Of a DNA stretch of 64,000 nucleotides, positions 22,703-33,325 are shown piece by piece. Source of the DNA: Lepraria neglecta (taxonomy: Eukaryota; Ascomycota; Lecanoromycetes; Lecanorales; Stereocaulaceae); NCBI GenBank assembly GCA_033220425.1, contig CM065649.1, forward strand, positions 4,960,001-5,024,000, written 5' to 3'. A model generated the notes under the pieces. That model saw only the letters and a program-made list of their open reading frames with translations. It was not told where the DNA came from and made no database searches. Both the position numbers and the translations under genes were made by a program. Numbering within the stretch: the first letter of the stretch is position 1; each line of letters opens with the position of its first letter.

Positions 22703-23606
22703 ATGGCCTCACCTATAGTCTCCACACGCTTCCTCGTCATATCACACACCCAAAACTTCCAGTTCGAGACATCCAATAGTCCCGATTGTCGACTTCGTCG
22801 TCCCCTTCCCAAAGTCGATGTATTGCTTCACTGTGGTGACCTTACATGGCGTGGTGGCGTGTCTTTCCTTTGAAAATACTCGGCACCATTGATGAAGAGC
22901 TGAAGCTGGCCATAGCCGGGAACCATGATTTGGACCTTGATAAGGAGTGGCGGGACAACGTACATGATAGCCCAGAAGGCCACCTGAAGAAAGTCGGGGT
23001 TTGACCGGGCCTCTTGCAGCCGAAGCTGGTGGGACATATTTGCAGGAGGGGACTCACAGTTTCACGTTAGGCAATAGAACCAAGTTCACGATCTACGCTT
23101 CTCCATACTCGCCAAAGTTTAATAATTGGGCCTTCACGTACGAGCATACCGAGGACAGATACAACGAAGAGTACCAGGTAGCTAGCGGAGTTACGTCAAT
23201 CGCCAGGAACCCCGTTCCTGAATTTCCTGGTGTCGATATCGTGATGACTCACGGACCGCCTAGAGGTATACTAGATCAGTGCCCAGAACATGCTGGGTGC
23301 GAGAATCTGCTTCGGGCCTCACGCACAGCGAGACCGAGGATGCATTGTTTTGGTCATATCCATGAAGCGGGTGGCGCGAAAGTCGTGGACTGGGAGTCTG
23401 AGGAGAGCATAATGTCTCAGCAAGAAGAGAAGGAGTTGGCATACCCTCCTTACGAGAGTGAAATTCCCAACACGTTTCCGGAGCTGATACAGTTCTCGAT
23501 AGTTCATGGCCGCCAGTCGCTTATGATCAATGCTACGATCATTCATACCCATCGACTCACGAACGCGCCGTGGCTCGTGGATCTGGAATTGCCGCGTATA
23601 TCATGA
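22703..23606 (+). pseudogene. Calcineurin-like metallophosphoesterase, decayed
   Basis: The reading starts at MASPIVSTRFLVIS (22703). Conserved family blocks follow in order: CGDLTWRGG, then AIAGNHDLDLD, then a block from TGPLAAEAGGTYLQEGTH onward. MTHGPPRG and FGHIHEAGG come last. The three parts lie in three different frames, with changes near 22868 and 22998. The first metal-binding motif, normally SDTHN, reads SHTQN here, so both an Asp and a His ligand are gone. Where relatives have a Met before TGPLA, this copy has TTG. Intact relatives are fungal Ser/Thr phosphatase-like or phosphodiesterase-like proteins with a two-metal site. This copy cannot make an active enzyme. Confidence 0.8.
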
Positions 23607-23922
23607 CATTCCCCAAGTCAAGAGTGTAATCATGCCTAGTGGGAGGAAAGTAGCAAAGGACCTTAGAGGCTGGCTGAAGCGGTGAAGGTTCAATGAGACT
23701 CAGAGCCTCAACTAGGACTAAAAGCTCCTTAAATATCAATAGGATGAGCAGATGAAATAATGGGTAATAATGTGTAACTTCTGTCATGGCTAACCTGTTC
23801 GCAAGATTGAAGGAGTCGACTCTCTCGGTCCTTGATGTAAGCATCAAGGCAATGTTCAACCGCAGATTCGGATTGGTGCCTAGAGCGCTTCGGAATAGAA
23901 TCACCACTCAAGTTAGCATCAT

Positions 23923-24580
23923 TCACCTCCTGCGCCCCGATGCCACTCCTTCCCCGTCTGGGTCCGAGCTTGACGAACGATCAGAACCCTCTCCGCCATC
24001 ATCATCATGGCCGCCATCTTCATCGTCTCCGTTACCTGGTGAGGGACTTCTTCTTCTGCCTACTCGATGGCCATAGTCGTAGCCGTCTCTGTCTTGCCTC
24101 GGCCTACGGCCTCGGCCATCTCCGCCTCTAGCTTGTAATGTCTCTATTCTTTGCCTGATCCGAGCTATCGTTTCTTCGAGCTCATATCTGACCGCTGGAG
24201 CATGTGCCGCCTGTCCTCTTGCTCTCGCTCCCTCTAAGTGCTCTAGATTATCTCGCAATTCTCTGATTTCTTCCCTTCGACTGAGTCTCTGCTGTCCACT
24301 GCATCTTGAGCCTCGAGGACCACTGGTGCCCCTTAGGATCCGGCCCCCGCCATAAGTCGGCATCGGCATCATCACTGCGGGATATCTGTCTTGATAGCCA
24401 TACCCTAGAACAGGTGGGTATGCGTTGCCTCGAAACCTGTCGTGTCTAGCGCTGTGATCTGTCGTTGGAATCAGTATCGGAACTACGTGGTGAAATGATC
24501 AAAACGATGACGGCAAATTTACCTGGGCAACGGTACATCCGGCCGACATCCGAGTTCTCGGATGAACAACAGCAACGCAT
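23923..24580 (-). CDS. Small coiled-coil protein, unknown function
   Basis: Two exons (24580-24523 and 24458-23923), separated by a 64-bp intron (gtaaat...cgacag), give 197 residues. The N-terminus is Cys-rich (MRCCCSSENSDVG). A Tyr/Pro/Gly-rich stretch follows (AYPPVLGYGYQDRYP). Then comes a charged helix likely to form a coiled coil (RREEIRELRDNLEHLEG and RYELEETIARIRQRIETL, about residues 85-135). The tail is Arg-, Asp- and Ser-rich with low complexity. There is no signal peptide. The intron placement after a short first exon and the helix resemble the neighbouring gene at 25477-26083, so the two may be distant relatives. I do not recognise a family. The frame is intact throughout. Confidence 0.55.
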
Positions 24581-25162
24581 GGTCAATTTTGAAGATTCTC
24601 AGCGGTGGGAATTTTATCTATACGTGATACTGGTGGTCCTCTAGTGTTGGCGCCACCGAGTCAGATTAGTTGAGCCGAACCTGGCTGGTAATACACGTTA
24701 ATCAAGCTCAGGTTAAGACAAGGATGGGTGCCTTACTAGACGTTCACGATCAGTCGTGGAGATGGACGCTAATGAAGTCCTGGGAGTAGTGTCGGGTGAG
24801 AGGGTTGAAGAGAGAGTATCAAGGAATTTGGAGAGATATGAGCAAGATTGTAGGTCGCCTGGTGAACTTCATCAAGAGGGGAAGTGGCCGATAGCGAGGA
24901 GATACAAGCTCAGAGTCGGAAGGAATGGAACGGAAGGTACAGGAATGTTGCCGTAGGAGAAAACGAAGATCGCTGTCCGTGGCATATGGGCTTTATTAGT
25001 TGTTGAATTGATAACCTGTCTGCAAGCTTTGAGACAATCGCTCCACCATTACCCTTTGCAGATGCTTTAATGAAATAATTAAAGCTCGCATGCAATCTTT
25101 CGACTCCAATGCCTGTCCACCTCCCCTGTTACGCCAGCTGTCATTCACCATCAATCCAGACT

Positions 25163-25460
25163 TTAGCTTGCCCAGCGAATGGAGCTTGCCTCAGCATGCT
25201 CAACGCCGACGTCCACTACCGCGGTGTGCGGCGGGCACTGCGGCGTGCTCGTCTTGGTCCTCGTCCGTGAATTCCCCTCATCATCTCCTCCCCCAGCTGG
25301 GACCTCGCCGTATACAGCTTGAGCTTGTCCTTGAGCCTGGACTCGGGCGTTGGGATATTTCGCTTGCAGCACCTCAAGTCGCTGTCTGCGTCGTGCGAGT
25401 TCGTCAATTGTGGTGGGATTGAGTACATCTCCCAGCCATATCTGGGTCTTTAAGGACTGG
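25163..25460 (-). pseudogene. Possible third coiled-coil gene fragment
   Basis: A minus-strand frame opens after a stop near 25480 and reads TIDELARRRQRLEVLQAKYP, followed by a Gln/Ala/Gly-rich stretch and a stop at 25163. The helix resembles the charged helices of the two neighbouring small genes. No start codon or intron could be assigned. It may be the displaced end of the gene just upstream, or a separate fragment. Confidence 0.3.
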
Positions 25461-25476
25461 GAGCTCTCTCTCTGCT

Positions 25477-26083
25477 TTAGAAGGGAGTAAATTGATGCTC
25501 AATTCTCTCAGGCATGTAAGGATTTTCATTCCTGTATCCGCCGTGACTATGCCCACGACGATGCTCGTTTTGGATATCTTCCCCATTTTTTATCCTCTCA
25601 TAAGCCGTCAGTCTGATCATCTCATCGATCTCATTGTCTCTGATCATTTGGCGGAGCTCCTCGATTCTTGTATTATAAGACCTCACGTCTGCGTCGATAG
25701 CATCCTCTTGTCGCCGGATGCCAGGTTGATTATGTGGTAGACCCATTTTTATTTCGAGTCGGCTTTTTCTAGTCTGGAGTCGTTCCAATTCGTGCTTTTG
25801 ATGTCGAAGGTTCTACCTTTCTGAACTCCTAAGGTCGTACGGGTTTGTGCGACCTATCGGACGTGAGATATACTGTGTTTAGCCTCTAGGATCTGAACGT
25901 TCAGCAGAGGCAGCCTACCTGAGAACCGACTTGTTGGATTTGCGTAATCATCTACATCATAACTGTGAGTTGTTAGCCTCTCGGCCATAGGACCAACTGT
26001 TTAGAAACGCTATGATGAAAACACCTGTTTTGAAATGGTGGTCGCCGAATTCCGACCGATACTCCTGGGTTGCGGCCACTCAT
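25477..26083 (-). pseudogene. Small coiled-coil protein with one in-frame stop, unknown
   Basis: Three exons fit: 26083-26025, 25962-25919 and 25853-25477, with introns of 62 and 65 bp and matching phases. The reading begins MSGRNPGVSVGIRRPPFQ, passes through DVDDYANPTSRFSGRTNPYD, and reaches a long charged helix (RQEDAIDADVRSYNTRIEEL and RQMIRDNEIDEMIRLTAYER), predicted coiled coil. A His/Gly/Tyr-rich end follows. A single TAG at 25813-25815 interrupts the frame in exon 3, before NLRHQKHELERLQ. No frameshift is needed otherwise. It is either a recently silenced gene or an allele with a stop. No family recognised. Confidence 0.45.
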
Positions 26084-26811
26084 GTTGATGAAGCTGTTGT
26101 TCGGGAGAGCAAGGGTTAGACTTCAAGGTCTAATGAATGGAAGGAAGAATAGTGATGTTGAGCTAAGGCTGGAAGAAGGTTGGTGATAACGTGATGATGG
26201 TGGTTTCAAGATAAGTGATGGGGTAAGCTGAGAGGAGATATGGAAGGAAGATGGAGGAGATCAGGAATGAAAATGCTTTTTGAAAGCCGGAAGGCGTGCA
26301 AATGGCCACTGTCAGTCACCAGACACGAAACTTTGAGTCATGGAGGTTCCCTTCATATTGTGTACCTCTAGCTCACCAGTATAGCTTTGACAATGAGTCT
26401 TCAGATACGCGCCCAGGATATGAGATATGATGAGAAATGATTCGGAAGAAATATGATGTGAATGGCTACCCAGATTCAAGCAACTTCATCGACGGTGACG
26501 CGGCAGCAAAGGACAGATTCCGTTGGTATCCACCCTCTTATGTAGCCATCTAACCTAGATAGCCGAGTCAAATGAGCTTTCAGACGGCCGTAGGATCTTA
26601 TTCATTCAACCCAACGATCTAGGAAACATATGGGGGAAATTGAAGTCGTAAGACCAAAACTTGATGGAGAAAGACATTGATCACACGGGGAAAATCCGTG
26701 CTAGTCATTCTTTCAGCTTGACCCAGTAAGAGGGTTACTTAAGCATCCATATGAACCTAGAATAGCTGCGGGACAGCGAAAGATGTGAATCCTATAGTGG
26801 GAGTACAAGGC

Positions 26812-27999
26812 CTACTCCTTAGCGCCGACGTGCCACCCTACCTTCATGAGCGTTTCACAATCTTGATCCATAGAGTTCTTGACCAGATCCTCATCCAGGA
26901 CGATTTCGCCTCTTGGGTACAGAACAATGACCGTGCTCCCACCATAATAAAACGCGCCCAAGCACTGGCCCCTCCTGATCTCTGTATCAGGCTGATCAAC
27001 GCCACCTACATACTTGATTGAGCCTACTAACATTGCTCCAACGGCGATCACGGCAATTGGTGAACCGGTTGAAGATCGCTTGATCGTCATGACGGATCTC
27101 TTGTTCTCACAGAAGACATCAAGAGTTCCAGGCTCATTGATAGCTTGAGGGTTGACGGTGTAATAGGCGCCTGGGATGTCTTTGATGTTCTCTACCGTCC
27201 CGGAAACAGGGGCATGCCAGCGATGATAATCTTGAGGAGCCAGGCGAGCAATGACGATGGAGCCTCCGTCAAATTGTTGAGCTAGTTCTTCATCACCTAG
27301 GAGTCTCGCGACCGAGAAGCCAAAGCCTTTGATCCAGTACTTTGTGGCAAGATCAATAGTTTGGAAGGCTGTCAGGCGACAATCTGCAGGGCTCGAAGAT
27401 GCGAGGTCGTTTTCTGGCTCTACTATCGGTCGAGCTGATTCTTTGATCTCGCGCCCAAAGAACTCATTGAAGGTGGCGTAATCATTTGGGTCAGGTTTCA
27501 CCATCTCTACCAGCGAATCTTCCAACTTGAAGCTCGTGATGAAAGGCTCGATGTGCGCCTTGCTCTCGGGAGTATCATACTCGCGGCCCATCTTCTCGCT
27601 TTGATTTTTGAGAAGATTCATAGTTTCCTTCCAATGAAGGGCTTTCTCCTGTTCAGAGCCGTAGTACAGCCTATACAGACATCAGCGAGAGTTCTTTTGT
27701 TTTGTTTAGCCAATACCTAGTTCGTACAGGTGCATGCCAAAGCGCACGTAGATGCTCATGGCCTCAAAACTCTTCTCCCCGGTCTGCCTATCGATTACAT
27801 AGTTGCCCAAGTGGAAACGGGTCTCCAAATTGTTGAGAGCCTTAGGGGGTATGACCTTGGCGAGCCAAGAATGAGCGGATTCATGATCGGCCGGTCGATG
27901 GAGGTTGAATTGAGGATGCTCGGGGTGATTTCCCGCTGCGTTGGTCAGCGCATTGAGAGCTGTTGCACTCGCGTCGAAGCCTGCTTGTGTGTCTGACAT
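26812..27999 (-). CDS. Phosphatidylserine decarboxylase family protein
   Basis: Two exons, 27999-27728 and 27670-26812, with a 57-bp intron (donor gtacga, acceptor tatag). The phase-2 joint gives FGMHLLYYGSEQEK, and the protein is 376 residues. The C-terminal FYYGGSTVIVLYPRGE contains the GGST variant of the LGST self-cleavage motif. The Ser of that motif becomes the pyruvoyl group on cleavage into two subunits. FNEFFGREIK and YHRWHAPVSGTV are further family blocks, including the His of the catalytic region. The enzyme converts phosphatidylserine to phosphatidylethanolamine. It lacks an obvious mitochondrial presequence or a C2 domain, so it belongs to the soluble PSD-like branch, whose substrate can differ. 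The gene is intact. Confidence 0.9.
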
Positions 28000-30847
28000 G
28001 TTTTACAGCTGCTCGAGATGTATGTGAACTTTTGTGGGATGTTTTGAGGTTGTTGAAGGACTTGGCGCAGGAACTTGGCAAGGGGCGCTAGTGACGACCC
28101 CCGCTGTAGATCTCCAAAGTACAGTTGCGCAAACAGTCATGACATGCAGAATGCCTTGAGCCTGGTCTTTGAAGATTTTCAGTCTTGAAGCCAGCAGACG
28201 ACGAGCTTGAGAAATTTGGAATTCAATCATTCGATTTGCTTGTACTCGTACATCGAGGCTCAGTCGTGCGCTGAACGTTCTTGGGACATCCATTACTTGC
28301 CCATACCACGATCTTTGCTAGGAGGATAGGACCGGCAGCATTGACAAGCCAAGTCACATAAGCAAGCGGGTCTTTGAGCCGATTGTATTTAGTCTAGGAT
28401 ATCAAGCAAAGTGGGGAGGGGCGGTCAAAAGGCGCAAAGTTTCTCAAATCCCTTACTCAAAGAAGAATTGGATGTCTTCTGAATTTTGTTCTGGCTGTAT
28501 CGCATCATTTGAGCACCGAGGAGATTGAGGTACTCCCAGCAGGATGACAATCATGATCATAGATATCGTCGAGGGAAGTTGACTGCAAAAGAAAATGTGC
28601 GTGCAGGGGAGACGAGAAGGAAAATGTGCTAGGGGTCACCGAACGGAATATCGCTGGCCTTTGGGGGATGTGCATCTTGTATGAAGCCGCTGGCAAGTCC
28701 ACTCCGGTTCCATCAAGTGTCGGCAAAAGAACCATGATGACAGTAAACATGCACGCTTTGCTCCGCCCCGTGGTCGTTCTCTTCCGAAGTGACCTGCTTA
28801 GGCTCTGCAGTTAGCACGGTCTGAGTTCTGTGGACAGGATTTTTACCAATGGCCAGTGCATACCTTGATCACTGCACAGTGTGGAGCCACCAAGACTGGT
28901 GGCGTGACAGCGGAGAGGGCTTAGCAGCTATGACTCGGACGTCGACGAGATGAAAGCAAGCCAGTCAACGATAGAAGTGGCATGGTACAATCATGATCGT
29001 CTGTTCAGAGTGGATGTAGTGTGTACTGTGGGCAATGATGGAGAGTTGGGGAGATGAAGAGAAGAAAATTGGTGAGGCCTACAAGGCGCCTTATAACTTG
29101 CAGATTTTACACTAGCTGTTGTCTAGGTGCTGAAGAGAGTTCTTAATCTTCTTCGTTACAGCAAGAGCAGTATGCAGTTGCAGTTTTGAAGGCAGCATTA
29201 GCAATATTTACGGAAGGTACGTATGACCCGAGCAGCGATCTTGCCCTACGTACACGACAAACTTGCTGAGAGACTCAGCGCTCTTCCCGCAGCTTTCACA
29301 ATCATTTTAAGAATGTTTATATCTGGTAGTAGCCTCTCTTGCTCCTAGGCTCTCTCATGCCGCTATCAAGGGTCTTTTCTTGAGTTGGCTGGAGCCCTCA
29401 AAGATATTCCAAAGGTATCATTGCTACTTTGGATGGCGCAGTCGGTATGCGTGGACCAAATTTCAAAATCTTGAAAGCTCGAGAGGGAAGCAGGTTCAAT
29501 TAACATTTGGCTAGTACTGTCTCTGAATAGCTAAGTAAGGAATAGCTCCAGGAGCCTTCATCTGACAAGTGCGAAGTTGCTATCTCCCATGACCGCAAGG
29601 TTGTTGGCATAGAGCCAGCACGTTTTCTTCTTTGCCATGATGCTGCCGCAATTGTGCATCTGCTGCTTTTACATGGAGGCCGCGCTTCGCGCTCTTTCCG
29701 CATCCACATCTTGCATATTGGTCTTGACGAAGACAAATGGCCGGTCTTTCCCTATTTCATTGATGTACTACTACTTGCAAAAACTGCAAAATGCTTGGTG
29801 TGAGCCTCCAAAACTCAGTAGCCCAGCCTAGCTGTGACCAAGGTTCCTGGCTTTGTGGCACATGACTCAACTGAACGCAAATTTCAAATATCTAGGAAAA
29901 TACTCATTGCTCAAAGCTGAGTAGATCGGTCTAACCAACTATCCTGTCATCTACGATCCCGGCGTTCACTTTAGTAAAAGGGCTTTAGAAGCCTTCTGAA
30001 AGAGCGCAGCATTGTTGAGGCTCGATGTCTCTAGGGCTCAAAACAGTCGTTTGGCTAACGTGTCTTGCTCTTCAAGCGGAATTACTCAAGCTTACATAGC
30101 AAGTCTCAAAATATCCAGCCGAGCAAGGATGTGATCATGGGACTACAATGTGTGAAGATCGGCGAGCTGCCATGCATATACGAAGTAGCCCTCTCAATGG
30201 TCGGAGCCACCACAATCATATGAAGGACACTGTATGCTCATTGTCGAGCTTGACTATCAATTGGACTTCACATTAGATGTGGAAACTACTCTACTGTGAA
30301 GCAATACTGAATGGCCCTTTGACTCTACTTCACTCGGGTTGTTGTGCTTCACTTCTCTACTCCAAGTTGTAGCATTACCCTCCTTTCCTCGATCGCACAC
30401 CCGCGACCCCTTGGATCAAGACCTTATTCCCAACCAAAAACGCTTTCGAGCTTGTGATTACCCACTGAGCATACTGCAGAGCTACCGACGAGAGTCACCT
30501 CTAAGCTAACGAGCACTTCAACCACGATCACACCTCGATCCTGAACATCTTTTGTTATTGGGACATCTCACTAGCTCCCGGTATCGTATCAGCACCATTG
30601 CACCAAACCTTTACAAGCTTGATACACTATCTTAGTTCTACTTCTAGATCCTGGTAGGTGAGCTCATACTTTCATGGTCATAAAGTCGCTTGCTGACACT
30701 TGGAACGGGCCAATCTCTATCATTGCGACTTGTGACCAAACTTAGCACTACCTTAGCGATCCCAACAGTGACCCCTTTGATGTAAGCTTGCCTACGAACT
30801 CTCTCCCTCATTGCAAACGATGCTGACTAAGGAGTGAGAACAGACTC
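28000..30847. other. Long intergenic stretch, nothing recognised
   Basis: This is 2.8 kb without a supported gene. A 96-codon frame at 28003-28293 (-) lies just upstream of the decarboxylase start and could be a leader frame or chance. The stretch 30300-30840 is pyrimidine-rich with spaced gt/ag sites, as in fungal 5' untranslated regions, and leads into the next gene. Confidence 0.4.
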
Positions 30848-31771
30848 ATGGCTTTTGAATTCCTTTCACTACCACCTGAGATGCGCATCGAAATCTATCG
30901 ATATGTCTTCGTCAGTAAGCGACACGGCATCAGAGCAATTCGGCCGCAGCGCCTAGACTTGGAACGGTACTCTCAATACCGGCTAATCGAGCCATGGGAG
31001 AGGAAGAGGACTTCGCCATCAGGAAGCACATCACGCAACGGCAAGGCGGAAGCTAAATATGATGACCCAGCCGTCGGCGTCGAACAGACGCCTTGCTTCC
31101 GAGCTTTTCCATTCAAAGTTACTCTTCTTCGCACTTGCCGCCTAATCTATGCAGAGGCCGTTCCGATCCTGTACGCCGAGAACGTCTTCAACTACTCATG
31201 CGGCGACTGTTCAACCTTGGAAACTCCCTCCCCGATCTCCGACGATGATGAATACCCGAAAGTTGGATTCTCGGACCAAAATCTCGACAAAGTCAAGTAC
31301 TTGGAGATTGAGGCCGCTCAAGACTATTTTTTGAGCCGTATGACGTCTAAGGCAATCGCGGAGGCAATCAGCTACTTCACGGCTCGCGGTTGCTCCTTGC
31401 AGACATTCAGAGTCGTCATATGCCCTGACTAGAATCTCAAGAGCTTAGAGTGGCAGAAGACAATCTTTGAAATTACTGCTAATGATCAACACCGTGACGC
31501 CTTGTCGAAGTTGGAAGTCTCAGATTCCTTGATCACCCAGGTCATTGATGCAGATGAAGGTATGGGTGAGGCTCTTAAAAGGTTCACCCAGAAAGTGATG
31601 CAAGCGAGAGATTGGGAATCGGCAAAGAAAGTCGTTGCTTGGGGCGCCGAACAAACGTGGATAGCTGCTGGTGGAAATCTGATGATTGAGTGGACCTTCC
31701 AAGGGCGAAAACCAAATCCTACGTTGGCATGGCGTCTGACGCCAAGAGGAAGGTCAAGATATGGCGCATGA
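30848..31771 (+). pseudogene. F-box-like (2EXR/DUF7730-type) protein, one in-frame stop
   Basis: The frame begins MAFEFLSLPPEMRIEIYRYV, the Leu/Pro-rich F-box-like start common in large fungal families. It continues with LLRTCRLIYAEAVPILYAEN, the second conserved block. At 31430-31432 a TAG follows VVICPD. The same frame then runs on without a break through LSKLEVSDSLITQVIDADEG to a stop at 31769-31771. The whole would be about 307 codons, a usual length for these proteins. No intron signal removes the TAG. It is either a null allele or the annotated protein is the 194-residue front part. F-box-like proteins usually pick targets for SCF ubiquitin ligases, though for this subgroup that role is unproven. 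Confidence 0.65.
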
Positions 31772-31920
31772 GGTCTACCAAGCCGTTAGAGCTGGGGGTG
31801 CATATGGATTATCGGCGAGGAGTCACATAACGCTTAAGGGATGGTATGATTACCGAATTGGAAGCCGAAAAGCAATGGGAGAAAATCAAGTGGAAGCAAG
31901 ATGGTGATCGCATTAGCATA

Positions 31921-33267
31921 CTACAGCCGACTAATGAATCCACTCTTATCAATCTTGACCAGGTAGTCTTTAGTAATGTCGTTCACCTTCACAGTCCCGG
32001 CCAGCCCCATACACAACTTGAACTCATCACTCAGCAGCCTTAAACACAACTCTACCCCTTCCTGCCCTTTATACGCTAAACCCCATAGCACCGGTCTTCC
32101 AACCCACACAAAGTCCGCCCCCAGCGCTAACGCCTTGAACACGTCTGTTCCATGTCTTATGCCCCCATCAATGTGCACTGGTATCTTTCCCTTTGCTGCT
32201 TCCACTATCTCAGGTAATGCGTCAAGAGTTGCTAATGCGCCGTTGAGTTGGCGGCCGCCATGATTGGAGACCACAATACCGTCGACTCTGTGGTGTACGG
32301 CTAGATGGGCGTCTTCAGCAGTAGCGATGCCTTTCACCCACACTTCCATCTCGGGGGCACATTGTTCCTTGAGCCAACCAATATCCCGTTCCCAGCAGAG
32401 GGTCGGATTGGGCGCATGGGTATGGACTGTGACAGGGCCAGTCGGTCCTCTCCGTTGCTTGCCATCATGATATCCCTGTGTACTTGCGCTATTCTTCTGT
32501 TCGTTTTCTGCTGCATTCGGCGCTGATGAGGATGCGCCTTCCATGGCTGTCTCCGAAGCAGCAGAGTCGGAGTCCGCGACGAAGTTGGCGATCTTATAGG
32601 GCTTGGGGAGTTTGAACTGATTCCTTATCTCGAGATTGCGGCGGCCGAGCATTGGTGTGTCGACAGTGAGGAAGACAGCTTTGTAGTCCGCCTTCTTTGC
32701 CCTTTTGATTAATTTCTTCGAATGCTCTCGTTCTTCGAAAAGGTATAGTTGCAGCACGTGTGAGTGATCTCCTATAGCTTTCGCAACGTCCTCGAGCGTC
32801 GACGTCGAGAAGCTCGACATACCCATCGCAACCTCGGCCTCCTTACACGCTCTTGCCGTAGCCAGCTCTCCGTCAGGATGGGCCAGACATTGCATAGCCG
32901 TGGGAGCAACACCTATCGGCACTACATTTTTCTTGCCGAAGACGGACACGGAGGTATCAATTAGGGAGATGTCTCGCAAGACCCGAGGCCGTATGCGATA
33001 TTTGCCGTAGGCTGTGCTGTTCTCGAGGAGTGTGGAGCCGGAGTCAGCGCCTTCATTGTAGTAGTCGCGTGTCTGCTTATCCATGCGTAGCTCAGCATGT
33101 TTTTCTAGCTCTTTAATTGTGAGGCAGTTGAGGTCGTGGGGCTTTTCGCCCTTTGACTGTGCTGACATGGTGAATAGTTGGGATGCTGGAGAGGAATCAG
33201 TGAGTGGAAGGCCCATGGAGAGGCGACATGGAGATGTCGAATGCCATGGCGATCGAAGAAATAGCAC
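31921..33267 (-). CDS. FMN-dependent 2-hydroxyacid oxidase, probably peroxisomal
   Basis: A single open frame of 448 codons. The Met at residue 34 (33168, MSAQSKGEKPHDLN) is a more likely start, giving 415 residues. It belongs to the (S)-2-hydroxyacid oxidase / lactate 2-monooxygenase family. Visible features are the substrate-binding DYYNEGADSG near residue 68, the FMN-contacting QLYLFEER, and SNHGGRQLNG with the catalytic His. The phosphate-binding end is HIDGGIRHGTDVFKALALGA. These enzymes oxidise glycolate, lactate or longer 2-hydroxy acids, releasing H2O2. The C-terminal tripeptide is SRL, a PTS1-type signal, so it probably acts in peroxisomes. The loop between the two halves is extended by an Ala/Ser-rich insert (SAASETAMEGASSSAPN). 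Intact. Confidence 0.9.
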   Translation of the reverse strand: MLFLRSPWHSTSPCRLSMGLPLTDSSPASQLFTMSAQSKGEKPHDLNCLTIKELEKHAELRMDKQTRDYYNEGADSGSTLLENSTAYGKYRIRPRVLRDISLIDTSVSVFGKKNVVPIGVAPTAMQCLAHPDGELATARACKEAEVAMGMSSFSTSTLEDVAKAIGDHSHVLQLYLFEEREHSKKLIKRAKKADYKAVFLTVDTPMLGRRNLEIRNQFKLPKPYKIANFVADSDSAASETAMEGASSSAPNAAENEQKNSASTQGYHDGKQRRGPTGPVTVHTHAPNPTLCWERDIGWLKEQCAPEMEVWVKGIATAEDAHLAVHHRVDGIVVSNHGGRQLNGALATLDALPEIVEAAKGKIPVHIDGGIRHGTDVFKALALGADFVWVGRPVLWGLAYKGQEGVELCLRLLSDEFKLCMGLAGTVKVNDITKDYLVKIDKSGFISRL

Positions 33268-33285
33268 CTGGTACTAAGCTAGTGT

Positions 33286-33325
33286 GGATAGTGCTGGATA
33301 GTGCTGGATAGTGCTTGATAGTGGC
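33286..33325. repeat. Short 10-bp tandem repeat upstream of the hydroxyacid oxidase
   Basis: The unit ggatagtgct occurs three times in a row, followed by a partial fourth copy (tgatagtgg). It lies about 120 bp upstream of the likely start codon of the minus-strand oxidase, thus in its promoter or leader. Confidence 0.8.

Noticed and set aside
28003-28293. A 96-codon frame just upstream of the decarboxylase gene as a real protein
   Set aside because: No family match, and it lies in the leader position; it is more likely untranslated sequence or a chance frame.
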